This document shows, piece by piece, positions 7,263-14,614 of a stretch of 33,225 nt of DNA. Within the stretch, counting starts at the first letter, position 1. Each line of letters opens with the position of its first letter. Below the pieces are notes generated by a model, which was not told where the DNA came from, did not search any database, and saw nothing but the letters and a program-made list of their open reading frames with translations. Source of the DNA: Christensenella sp. UBA6406 (GTDB lineage: Bacteria > Bacillota > Clostridia > Christensenellales > UBA1242); contig DJPS01000014.1 of NCBI GenBank assembly GCA_002438625.1, positions 1,670 to 34,894 on the forward strand, read 5' to 3'. A program made the position numbers and the translations under genes.

Positions 7263-8198
7263 ATGAACAGTATTGAAGTTGTTGGAAAAAATGTTGAACA
7301 AGCAATAGAGAATGGTTTAAAAGAATTGAATGTAACAAGGGATAAAGTTACAATAGAAGTTAAAGACGCTGGCGGGCTTTTCAAAAAGGCAAAAGTGGTT
7401 TTAACGATTGATGAGGACAACGGCAAGGAAGAGCGAGCAAAGAACATTAAAAGGCTTGAAGAATTAGAAAGCCGTGGTGAATTAAATAATGATTTTTCTT
7501 CATTGTTAAAAAGTGAAAAAGCGGATGAAGCAACCGCTAAAAATGCGGAAAAATGCTGTGAAAGCGGAAAGGAATTGATTGATAATATTCAATTTGTTTG
7601 TGCAGAGTGTGAAAGCGAAAGGAATGAGAAAACGGAAGATAAAGATAATGGCACGGATGAAATAAAAAATAATTTTACCTTATCTAATGAAAATATGCAA
7701 ATTTGTGCAAATGAGAATGCGGGCGATTTGGGGAGTGAAAAGTTATCCAAAGGTGCGGGCAAGGTTTGTGAGTTTGCAGATGAAGTTTTCAAATTGATGG
7801 GCATTGATGCATATGTTGAAATTAGCGAAACTAGAGACAACATTAATGTTGAAGTGGTTGGAAATCAGGCGAATAGGGTTATTGGCAAGCGTGGAGATGG
7901 CTTGAATGCTTTGCAATATTTGTGCAGTGTTGTTGCTTCTCGTGCGGATAGAGATAGCGGGCGAGTTTATGTAAATGCTTGTGGTTATAAGGAAGAGCGG
8001 GAGCAAGAGTTGATTAAACTTGCTAGAAAGTTAAAATATAGTGCGGTTAGGGATGAGAAACCTATAAAGTTAGAGCCGATGACAGCACTTGATAGAAAGA
8101 CTATTCATAAGGCATTAAAGGATGATGATTTGGTTGAAACGCACAGTGAAGGTGAAGAGCCAAGAAGATACATTGTAATTTCGCCAAAGAAGCAATAA
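7263..8198 (+). CDS. jag: Jag/KhpB RNA-binding protein
   Basis: A 311-residue Jag (SpoIIIJ-associated, KhpB) protein. Domain order: Jag_N (about 1-52, SIEVVGKNVEQAIENGLKEL and GGLFKKAKVVLTI), a long acidic Lys/Glu/Asn-rich linker (about 58-165) with several Cys, a KH domain (about 178-235, with VIGKRGDGLNALQYL as the GxxG loop), and an R3H domain (about 240-305, with DRKTIHKAL carrying the R..xH motif). Jag binds RNA and in Gram-positives affects cell shape and division. It follows yidC as in most Firmicutes. The ribosome site before ATG 7263 is weak (AAAGG 16 bases upstream). The next gene is lysS, not the usual mnmE. Confidence 0.93.
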   Translation: MNSIEVVGKNVEQAIENGLKELNVTRDKVTIEVKDAGGLFKKAKVVLTIDEDNGKEERAKNIKRLEELESRGELNNDFSSLLKSEKADEATAKNAEKCCESGKELIDNIQFVCAECESERNEKTEDKDNGTDEIKNNFTLSNENMQICANENAGDLGSEKLSKGAGKVCEFADEVFKLMGIDAYVEISETRDNINVEVVGNQANRVIGKRGDGLNALQYLCSVVASRADRDSGRVYVNACGYKEEREQELIKLARKLKYSAVRDEKPIKLEPMTALDRKTIHKALKDDDLVETHSEGEEPRRYIVISPKKQ

Positions 8199-8281
8199 AG
8201 AATGAAAAAAATTAGATTTAATAAAATCAATTTAGGGCATTGTAAATATAGATTAATTAGGAAGATAAAGGAAGAATTTTT

Positions 8282-9760
8282 ATGGCAAATGAGTTTATAG
8301 AAAATAAGGAACTTTATAAGGAAGAGGATATAAGAAGGGAGAAGGTAAGGGCATTAAAGGCGAGTGGCATAAATCCATATGCTGAAAAGTGGGATTGCAC
8401 TTATGACATCCAAAAGGTTAGAGAGTTAAGTGAAGGTGAAAAGGTAAGCACAGCGGGAAGAATCATTTTCAAGCGTGTTATGGGTAAACTTGCATTTATT
8501 CATATTCAAGATGTTTTTGCTAAGATTCAAGTTTCTATTGGAAGAAACGAGATAAGCGAAGAAGATTTTGCGTTCTTCAAAAACAATGTTGATACGGGCG
8601 ATTTTATTGGCGTGGAAGGCGAACTTTATATGACGCACACGGGTGAGTTGACAATAAGGACGCATAAGTTTAAACTTTTAAGCAAAGCAATTAAGCCATT
8701 GCCAGATAAATTCCACGGACTTAATGATACAGATTTAAGATATAGGCAAAGATATTTAGATTTGATATCAAATGAAAAGACAAGGCAAGTTTTGTTAGGT
8801 AGGAGCAAGATGATTGCATTTATAAGGAAATATTTGCAAGATAATGATTTTATAGAAGTTGAAACTCCTATTTTGCAAGGTGCAGTTTGTGGTGCAAGTG
8901 CTAAGCCATTTATGACAAGGCACAATGCGTTAGACAAGGAATGCAATTTGCGTATTGCACCTGAAACATATTTGAAGCAGGTTGTTGCGGGTGGCTTTAA
9001 CAGGGTGTTTGAAGTTGCTAAGTGTTTTAGAAATGAAGGAATGGATAGCCAACATTTGCAAGAGTTTACGCAAGTGGAATGGTATGCAAGTTATTGGAAT
9101 TTTGAAGATAATATAAAATTCTTCACTAAATTTTTTAGGGAGATTTTGATTCATTTGACTGGCAAGGCGGAAATTCATAAGGATGGCAAGACATTTGAGA
9201 TAAAAGAGCAGTTTGAAAGAATGGATTACACTAAGGCGGTTAATGACTGTTTGGGCTTTAATGTGTTAGATTATGATACAGCAGATGATTTAAAGGCGAA
9301 AGTTAAGACTTTAAAGATGTTCCCAGATAAAGAGTTAGATCAATGCATTTCTTTGGGTGGAGTGATTGATTATATTTATAAGAGAAAGATTAGACCTAAT
9401 TTAATTGAACCTGTTATTCTATATAATTATCCTGCAAGTTTGGTGCCACTAGCAAGGAGAAACGATGCAAATCCTAAAACTATTGAAATGTTTCAACTTT
9501 TGATTGATGGTGTGGAAATGTGCAAGTGTTATAGCGAGTTGGTTGACCCAGTTATTCAAAGGGAGACTTTGGAGCAACAAGCGAAAGATAAGGCAAGGGG
9601 AGATGAAGAAGCAATGGATGTGGATGAAGATTTCTTGCTTGCAATGGAACACGGAATGCCACCAATCAGTGGTTTAGGTATGGGATTAGACAGGCTTTTA
9701 ATGATGATTTACGATGTTGATTCAATTAGAGATGTTGTGCTTTTCCCAATAATGAAATAA
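8282..9760 (+). CDS. lysS: Lysyl-tRNA synthetase, class II
   Basis: A 492-residue class II lysyl-tRNA synthetase that charges tRNA-Lys with lysine using ATP. The N-terminal OB-fold (about 50-150, VSTAGRIIFKRVMGKLAFIH) binds the anticodon. The catalytic core follows: motif 1 near 180-205 (FIEVETPILQ), motif 2 at about 238-262 (RVFEVAKCFRNEGMD...EFTQVEWY), and motif 3 at the end (GLGMGLDRLLMMIYD). Length is normal. The usual HNPEF-type wording in motif 2 reads HLQEFTQ, a small deviation. The gene lies 83 bases after jag and probably belongs to its transcription unit; GGAAG precedes the ATG. No T-box leader is seen upstream. Confidence 0.95.
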   Translation: MANEFIENKELYKEEDIRREKVRALKASGINPYAEKWDCTYDIQKVRELSEGEKVSTAGRIIFKRVMGKLAFIHIQDVFAKIQVSIGRNEISEEDFAFFKNNVDTGDFIGVEGELYMTHTGELTIRTHKFKLLSKAIKPLPDKFHGLNDTDLRYRQRYLDLISNEKTRQVLLGRSKMIAFIRKYLQDNDFIEVETPILQGAVCGASAKPFMTRHNALDKECNLRIAPETYLKQVVAGGFNRVFEVAKCFRNEGMDSQHLQEFTQVEWYASYWNFEDNIKFFTKFFREILIHLTGKAEIHKDGKTFEIKEQFERMDYTKAVNDCLGFNVLDYDTADDLKAKVKTLKMFPDKELDQCISLGGVIDYIYKRKIRPNLIEPVILYNYPASLVPLARRNDANPKTIEMFQLLIDGVEMCKCYSELVDPVIQRETLEQQAKDKARGDEEAMDVDEDFLLAMEHGMPPISGLGMGLDRLLMMIYDVDSIRDVVLFPIMK

Positions 9761-9810
9761 GTGCAGTTTGCTTTAATTTTTAATGTCGTTTATATGGGTC
9801 GTTGAGATTA

Positions 9811-9871
9811 AGGAGGAAAGGAGATGTTGTTGTTAAATTAGTTGACAAATAACACTCCTTTATTCGTTTTT
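9811..9871 (+). promoter_or_regulatory. Possible attenuator with a five-codon leader ORF
   Basis: AGGAGG (9811-9816) lies seven bases before an ATG that opens a five-codon frame, M-L-L-L-N-stop (9824-9841). The same DNA forms a stem: AAAGGAG (9817-9823) with CTCCTTT (9855-9861) and TGTT (9825-9828) with AACA (9851-9854), one bulged A, then a T-run (9863-9871). A ribosome on the micro-ORF would cover the left arm, so translation could decide whether the stem forms. It may alternatively be just the lysS terminator. A TTGACA at 9842 has no matching -10 box. Confidence 0.55.
9824..9841 (+). CDS. Micro-ORF MLLLN inside the stem-loop
   Basis: Five codons with three consecutive leucines (TTG TTG TTA) and the best ribosome site near it. 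Too short to be a product; its possible role is as a sensor of translation within the attenuator. The ORF itself is certain; its translation is inferred. Confidence 0.35.
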   Translation: MLLLN

Positions 9872-9885
9872 AAAGGGGTTAAAAA

Positions 9886-9963
9886 ATGTTGATAAAGATG
9901 AATGTTTCGCACGCATTGAAAAAATTATCAAGCAAACTTTATAGCAAAATGGTTTTAATGTAA
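9886..9963 (+). CDS. 25-codon ORF coupled to the DUF1828-like gene
   Basis: Begins MLIKMNVSHALKKLSSKLYS, eight bases after AAAGGGG (9872-9877). It is basic and could form an amphipathic helix. Its stop codon (9961-9963) overlaps the ribosome site AAGGAG (9962-9967) of the next gene, an arrangement that suggests translational coupling. No family is recognised. It could be a leader peptide or a chance frame. Confidence 0.4.
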   Translation: MLIKMNVSHALKKLSSKLYSKMVLM

Positions 9964-9972
9964 GGAGTGAAT

Positions 9973-10347
9973 ATGCTTAAAGTTAGAGAGATTGTTGATG
10001 CTCTTAAAATTTTTGAGGCACAAGAAAAGGATGGATTTATAGAAATAAATTTGCCACTTATCTTAGATATGAATAATCAATGCCCTGTGTTAAATATAAC
10101 ACCAGATAAAGACGGGTTTGTGGTTTCGGATGGTGGGTTTGCATTTGAAAACTTTAATGAAGTGGCTAAGCATTATTTTGATATGTTTGCAAGTGCATTT
10201 GCTAGAAAGTGCGAGGGGTTTGAAGTTTGCGGGGGGCAAGTTTGTAAAAGATATAAAGAAAGCACAAGTTTAATTTTTGCGCTTAATGAATTTATCCGCT
10301 TTTTTATAGAGTTTGATAAATTTGTATATCAAAATCATCTTAGATAA
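9973..10347 (+). CDS. DUF1828-like protein (124 aa)
   Basis: A 124-residue protein whose first 60 residues resemble DUF1828: a short helix (VREIVDALKIFEAQEKDG), FIEINLPLILDMNNQCPVL, and a strand pair ending DGFVVSDGGFAFE, similar to the family's D..G..I.....DGY.L.DDG core. The rest is helical with an aromatic, Phe-rich C-terminus (FALNEFIRFFIEFDKFVY). Function of DUF1828 is not established. Start: GTG 9967 would overlap the ribosome site, so ATG 9973 after AAGGAG is chosen. It lies downstream of the putative attenuator and 25-codon ORF and ends at a strong stem-loop. The family call is moderate. Confidence 0.6.
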   Translation: MLKVREIVDALKIFEAQEKDGFIEINLPLILDMNNQCPVLNITPDKDGFVVSDGGFAFENFNEVAKHYFDMFASAFARKCEGFEVCGGQVCKRYKESTSLIFALNEFIRFFIEFDKFVYQNHLR

Positions 10348-10357
10348 TTTTTAAAAG

Positions 10358-10420
10358 GAAAAAGAACATATTGTTTTGAAGTTTTGGGGTTCATTTCATT
10401 TTTCAATATGTTCTTTTTCA
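10358..10420. terminator. Bidirectional stem-loop, 16-bp perfect arms
   Basis: GAAAAAGAACATATTG (10358-10373) and CAATATGTTCTTTTTC (10404-10419) pair perfectly around a 30-base loop, which contains a smaller TGAA/TTCA stem. A-rich and T-rich ends allow use from both sides, for the 9973 gene and for the glycosyltransferase gene that ends at 10567. Confidence 0.8.
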
Positions 10421-10566
10421 TTCTCTTTCATTTTTATTTATGATTATTTATTCTTATTTTAATTTATTTATGTTTTTTATCATTAATTTTAAATATGTTT
10501 ATATTTACATATTAAAATCTTTTGAAGTCAATAAATTCATAGCATTTTTAATTATTTTAATTTTAT

Positions 10567-11745
10567 TTAATCCGCTTTGTTTGTGTTGTTTGCAATTAAT
10601 TCTTTGTATTTTTGGATTAGCATTTGTGTTGCTTCGTGCCAATTTATATATAGGGTTTCGCCTGCCTTTTTTCCTATTTGTGGAATGTTGGCTTTGTTAT
10701 CAATTATGTGCTTTAATCTTTCAACATAATCATTTAAATCATTTTTTATTAGATAGCCGTTTTCGTTGTCAATTATGCCATATCCTGCACAAGAGTTTTC
10801 TAGCGTTAGGGTTGGCGTGTCAAAGGCGGATGCTTCAACTTTTACAAGTCCAAAGGTGTCAAAATCAGAAGGGAAAAGAAGGGCATCTGTGCGTGCGTAG
10901 ATTGCTTTAAGCATAGAGCGTTCTATAAAGCCTGTGATTATAACATTTTCATTTAAGCCATTTTCTTGTATTTGTGCTTTTAAGTTTTCAAGTTCGGGAC
11001 CTTTGCCAACGATTAGGAATTTAAAATCGTAACCTTGCTCTTTTAAGTGTTTTAGTGCGTTTAGAGTGAAATCTATGTTTTTCACTTTTTCAAGTCTGCC
11101 AACATAAGAGAATACAATTTCATCTTTTCCAATGTTATAAGTGCTGTTCACCAAATCAATGGAGGATTGTTCCTTTTCACTTTTCTCCCATTCTGTGCCA
11201 AGTGGCATATAGGAAACTTTGCCCGTATAGCCGTATGAACGCAACTCTTCTAACATACTTTCGTTTGCAATGAAAACCTCGTCAACTTTATTTAAATTCT
11301 TGCCTATTTTTTTGCATAGGGATTCTGTTAGCCTTTTGTTTTTTAGTTTATCGTAAAATGCATCTCTAAATTTTGTGTGGAAAGTGGCAACAATGGGGAT
11401 GCCTTTCTTTCTTGCTATTTCTACGCCATAATTGCAAATGGCAAAAGGGGAGTGCATATGGATTATGCTTAAATCTAATGCATCTAATTCAGCATTTAGC
11501 CTCTTGTCTTTTTTGGGGATTGGATAGCGTTCGCCATAAATTGGAATATAAATGCTTTTGCACCAAAAAGTTTTATAAGGGAGTTCACCTTCAAATTTTT
11601 TCTTTAAAATTGGGGCGATTGCATAGCCTTCATTTTCTTTGTTTAGTTCTAGCAAATAATTGTGCATAGATTGCACAACTCCATCAACACTAGGGAAGTA
11701 GCAGTCAATTCCCATTAAAACTTTCAGTTTGTTGTTATCTATCAT
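10567..11745 (-). CDS. GT4-family glycosyltransferase, probably lipid glucosyltransferase
   Basis: A 392-residue GT-B glycosyltransferase of family GT4. The N-terminal domain starts KVLMGIDCYFPSVDGVVQSM, with HMHSPFAICNYGVEIAR and VATFHTKFRD; the C-terminal nucleotide-sugar domain has FSYVGRLEKVKNIDFTL, FLIVGKGPELENL, and PSDFDTFGLVKVEASAFDTP, in which an Asp takes the first place of the E-x7-E motif, as in many diacylglycerol glucosyltransferases. It probably adds a hexose to a membrane lipid on the cytoplasmic face; the exact acceptor cannot be read. A TTG at 11778 extends the frame by 11 residues, but ATG 11745 aligns better; no good ribosome site is seen for either. It has its own consensus promoter and is divergent from ybaB. 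Confidence 0.82.
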   Translation of the reverse strand: MIDNNKLKVLMGIDCYFPSVDGVVQSMHNYLLELNKENEGYAIAPILKKKFEGELPYKTFWCKSIYIPIYGERYPIPKKDKRLNAELDALDLSIIHMHSPFAICNYGVEIARKKGIPIVATFHTKFRDAFYDKLKNKRLTESLCKKIGKNLNKVDEVFIANESMLEELRSYGYTGKVSYMPLGTEWEKSEKEQSSIDLVNSTYNIGKDEIVFSYVGRLEKVKNIDFTLNALKHLKEQGYDFKFLIVGKGPELENLKAQIQENGLNENVIITGFIERSMLKAIYARTDALLFPSDFDTFGLVKVEASAFDTPTLTLENSCAGYGIIDNENGYLIKNDLNDYVERLKHIIDNKANIPQIGKKAGETLYINWHEATQMLIQKYKELIANNTNKAD

Positions 11746-11831
11746 ATAAAAATTTTTTACCCTTTTAAATTTAAGCAATGCTTAAATAATGTGATTTAAT
11801 TTAATTGAATTTTTATTTTATCAACTTTTAA

Positions 11832-11860
11832 ATTATAATAAAAATGCAAATTTAAGTCAA
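11832..11860 (-). promoter_or_regulatory. Promoter of the GT4 gene
   Basis: Minus strand: TTGACT (11860-11855), 17 bases, TATAAT (11837-11832). Leader of about 80 bases to ATG 11745. Confidence 0.75.
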
Positions 11861-11949
11861 GCAAAATTGAATTTTAGGCGAAAATGTTTTTTATAAAATA
11901 TTGTTTTTCATTTTAAATTAAATATTTTTCAAGTTTATGATTAAAATTG

Positions 11950-11978
11950 TTGCAAAAACTTTAAAAATTTTATAAAAT
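11950..11978 (+). promoter_or_regulatory. ybaB promoter
   Basis: TTGCAA (11950-11955), 17 bases, TAAAAT (11973-11978). Leader of about 125 bases. The rest of the divergent gap 11746-12111 is plain AT-rich DNA. Confidence 0.6.
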
Positions 11979-12111
11979 ATATATATGCAACTTTAAAAAC
12001 TGGGCTATGCAATTTTTTTGTGGAAAAGGTGCGTAAAGTTTGTTTTTAAAGAATATAATTAAAATAGGTTGATAAAATTTGTTATCAATAAAATAAAGGA
12101 GTGAAAGATTT

Positions 12112-12441
12112 ATGGGAAATATGAGAGGCGGATTTGGAGGCGGTGGCTTCAATATGCAAAATTTAATGAAGCAAGCACAAAAAATGCAAGAAGATATGCA
12201 AAAGGCAAATGAAGAGTTGGAAAACTGTGAAATTGAGGCAACTGTTGGCGGTGGAATGGTTACGGTTATTGTAACAGGAAAGAAAAGGGTTAAGCAAGTT
12301 AAGTTAAAGAAAGAGGCGGTTGACCCTGACGACATTGAAATGCTAGAAGATTTGCTTGTGGCAGGTTTTAATGAGGCGTGTGCAAAGGCAGATGAAAAGG
12401 CTAGCGAACTTATGCCTGCAAATTTAAACGGGTTAATGTAA
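12112..12441 (+). CDS. ybaB: YbaB/EbfC nucleoid-associated protein
   Basis: A 109-residue YbaB/EbfC-family DNA-binding protein. After a Gly-rich N-terminus ([13 protein letters not shown]) come the family helix ([20 protein letters not shown]), strands ([20 protein letters not shown]), the conserved [20 protein letters not shown] and a C-terminal helix. The protein forms tweezers-like dimers that bind DNA. The Gly-rich leader is longer than in most homologues. AAAGGAG precedes ATG 12112 at good spacing. As in many bacteria it is followed by recR, 134 bases downstream; dnaX, the usual upstream partner, is not here. Confidence 0.94.
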   Translation: MGNMRGGFGGGGFNMQNLMKQAQKMQEDMQKANEELENCEIEATVGGGMVTVIVTGKKRVKQVKLKKEAVDPDDIEMLEDLLVAGFNEACAKADEKASELMPANLNGLM

Positions 12442-12575
12442 TTGTTTAAATTTAAGCAAATTAAAATTATTTAGATGTTATGTAAAATTAAGCAAGAATT
12501 TAAAATTAAAAATTTAATTAAAATCAATTTGTTTTTATTGTTGTGAAAGAATTAAAAGGTTGAAAATATAAAATA

Positions 12576-13169
12576 ATGAGAAATAATGTTTTGCCGATTG
12601 AAAAACTTATAAATTCCTTTGAAAAACTTGTGGGGGTTGGGCAAAAGACGGCACAAAGATATGCGTATAATGTTGTAGAGATGAGTGAAGAAGATGCAAT
12701 TAATTTTGCAAATGCGATTATGGATGTAAAGCATAATGTGCATTATTGCAAGGTGTGTGGCAATTTTACAGAGAAAGAGATTTGCGACATATGTGCAACA
12801 AGGAAATCTAATGTAATTTGCGTTGTAAAAGAACCTAAGGATGTTTTATCACTTGAAAAGGTTAAAGATTTTGATGTGCGTTATCACGTTTTGCACGGTT
12901 GCATAAGTCCGCTAGATGGTAAAGGGCCAGATGATATACGCATAAAAGAGTTGCTTGAAAGACTAAATAGTGAGCAAGTTAGCGAAGTTATTATGGCAAC
13001 AAACCCAGATGTGGAAGGGGAAGCAACGGCAATGTACATTGCAAAACTTATCAAACCGCTTGGTGTTAAAGTTACAAGGCTTGCACAAGGCATTTCAATG
13101 GGGAGCGACATTGAATATGCGGATGAAGTTACGCTTTCAAAAGCACTTGATAGCCGAATTGAATTATAA
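12576..13169 (+). CDS. recR: Recombination mediator RecR
   Basis: A 197-residue RecR, full length. Order: helix-hairpin-helix (about 8-30, LINSFEKLVGVGQKTAQRYA), zinc site Cys58, Cys61, Cys70 and Cys73 (YCKVCG...CDICA), Toprim domain (about 80-175, ICVVKEPKDVLSLE, YHVLHGCISPLDGKGPDDI, IMATNPDVEGEATAMYIA) and a C-terminal segment. RecR acts with RecO and RecF to load RecA at single-strand gaps by forming a DNA clamp. AAAGG lies upstream of ATG 12576. It is probably co-transcribed with ybaB and ends at a stem-loop at 13193. Confidence 0.96.
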   Translation: MRNNVLPIEKLINSFEKLVGVGQKTAQRYAYNVVEMSEEDAINFANAIMDVKHNVHYCKVCGNFTEKEICDICATRKSNVICVVKEPKDVLSLEKVKDFDVRYHVLHGCISPLDGKGPDDIRIKELLERLNSEQVSEVIMATNPDVEGEATAMYIAKLIKPLGVKVTRLAQGISMGSDIEYADEVTLSKALDSRIEL

Positions 13170-13192
13170 ATCAAAATAAATCAAATTAAATT

Positions 13193-13222
13193 AAAGCAAT
13201 TTTTTATTTGTTGCTTTTTTTG
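13193..13222 (+). terminator. recR terminator
   Basis: AAAGCAA (13193-13199) pairs with TTGCTTT (13211-13217), followed by four T. It ends the ybaB-recR unit. Confidence 0.65.
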
Positions 13223-13292
13223 TTTTGTGCTTTGTTTGAGTTAGAATGCGATTGTGAATTTAAGTGGATTAAAAATAATTTTAATTTGCTAC

Positions 13293-13320
13293 TTGAAATA
13301 ATTTTTATTTATGATATAAT
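13293..13320 (+). promoter_or_regulatory. Promoter of the HAD gene
   Basis: TTGAAA (13293-13298), 16 bases, TATAAT (13315-13320). Leader of about 170 bases before ATG 13496 with no recognised motif. Confidence 0.6.
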
Positions 13321-13495
13321 CTTATTGAAAGAAAAAATTATTTTGCCTAATTTGGGTTTATTTAAGTGTGCTAAAACTTTGGTTTGGTGCATAGAATAAA
13401 TGTTGGAGTGCAATTTAATTTTGGGATAAATTTTTTATAAACTAGCGAAGAAGAATGGAAAAGAATTTTAATTGAAATTTAAGGAGAAAAAGTTA

Positions 13496-14308
13496 ATGGA
13501 AAGAAAGAAAGTGGCGTTTATGTATGATTTTGATTACACGCTTTGCAAACAATATATGTTTGAATATGGATTTTTAGCGAGTTTTGGTGAGAATGCTGAT
13601 AAATATTGGAATGAGAATGTTGAATTGTGTAAAAAACACAATATGGATAACAATTTAGGATATATGTATCTTCTTATTGAACTTGCAAAGAAAAAAGGAA
13701 AGAAGTTGACAAAAGATTACATAAAATCATATGGCAAGGGCATAGAGTTTTATGAAGGGCTTGACACTTGGTTTAAAAGGACAACTGAGTATGGCAAAAA
13801 GTTGGGGCTTGAGGTGGAGCATTACATAATCAGCAGTGGGTTAAAAGAGTTGATTGAAGGCACGAGCGTTGCGGGTGATGTAAAGCGAATTTTTGGTAGC
13901 ACTTTTGCTTATGATGAGAATGGCGAGGCTTTTTGGCCTGCACAAGTTGTTAATTACACGAATAAAACGCAATATATTTTTAGAATTAAGAAAAATATGA
14001 TAGATAATCTTTATGACCAATATGAAGTTAATGAATATATAGAGAAGGAAAAGAAAATGCCATATAGGAATATGATTTATTTTGGAGATGGCGAAACGGA
14101 CATTCCTTGTATGAAATTGGTTAAGGATAAGGGCGGTTGCAGTGTGTGCGTTTATTCGCTTGCTAAGGATGGGGCGAAAGCAGTGGCAGAGAAGATTTTG
14201 GCTGACGGGCGTGTGAATTTTATTGTGCCAGCAAATTATAGCAAAGATAGCGAGTTGGATAAGAAAATTAAGGCTGAACTTGATGCGATTGCAAGTCAAA
14301 CAGATTAA
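13496..14308 (+). CDS. HAD-superfamily phosphatase
   Basis: A 270-residue haloacid dehalogenase-fold hydrolase. Motif I is MYDFDYTLC, with nucleophile Asp11 and acid/base Asp13; motif II is IISSG (Ser, about residue 112); motif IV is FGDGETDIPCM, supplying the Mg2+-binding acidic residues. The large insert after motif I (KYWNENVELCKKHNMDNNLGYMYLL) is an alpha-helical cap, resembling phosphoserine-phosphatase-like members. The substrate is not readable from sequence. The frame opens at 13472, but AAGGAG (13481-13486) serves ATG 13496. It is monocistronic, between its own promoter and the stem-loop at 14346. Confidence 0.88.
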   Translation: MERKKVAFMYDFDYTLCKQYMFEYGFLASFGENADKYWNENVELCKKHNMDNNLGYMYLLIELAKKKGKKLTKDYIKSYGKGIEFYEGLDTWFKRTTEYGKKLGLEVEHYIISSGLKELIEGTSVAGDVKRIFGSTFAYDENGEAFWPAQVVNYTNKTQYIFRIKKNMIDNLYDQYEVNEYIEKEKKMPYRNMIYFGDGETDIPCMKLVKDKGGCSVCVYSLAKDGAKAVAEKILADGRVNFIVPANYSKDSELDKKIKAELDAIASQTD

Positions 14309-14345
14309 AAATCATTTTAATAAATTGAATAAATTAACATATTTA

Positions 14346-14377
14346 AATGTGAGCATATGATTGTGCTTGCATTTTTT
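14346..14377 (+). terminator. HAD gene terminator
   Basis: AATGTGAGCA (14346-14355) with TGCTTGCATT (14364-14373), ten pairs including two G-U, then TTTT. Confidence 0.7.
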
Positions 14378-14562
14378 GTTGAGTTTTAATTTTTATTTTT
14401 AATTTATTTATTTTGCATTTTGTTTTATTAAATTTATTGATTTTCTATTTTTTTGCTAATTTTTGCGTATTTTATTGCGTTTTTTGTGGTTTTAAGCGTA
14501 AAAGTTGGTTAAAACAATTTTAAATTGTGGTTTTTCAATTTTTATAATTAAAGTGAAAATCT

Positions 14563-14591
14563 TTGCAAAAAATGTCGTTTTATGTTAAAAT
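14563..14591 (+). promoter_or_regulatory. addB promoter
   Basis: TTGCAA (14563-14568), 17 bases, TAAAAT (14586-14591). Start near 14598 gives a very short leader with AAAGGA before ATG 14615. Confidence 0.6.
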
Positions 14592-14614
14592 AAAAGTGAA
14601 AGGAAAATGAATTT

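Noticed and set aside
9842..9870. TTGACA as a separate promoter for the DUF1828-like gene
   Set aside because: No -10 box at 15-19 bases; the bases there belong to the right arm of the stem and its T-run.
10440..10910. Plus-strand frame of 156 codons
   Set aside because: It lies mostly antisense to the glycosyltransferase gene, has no ribosome site, and translates to Leu/Phe/Cys-rich sequence typical of an antisense shadow.
13208..13399. Frame of 63 codons between recR and the HAD gene
   Set aside because: It overlaps the recR terminator and the HAD promoter and has no ribosome site.
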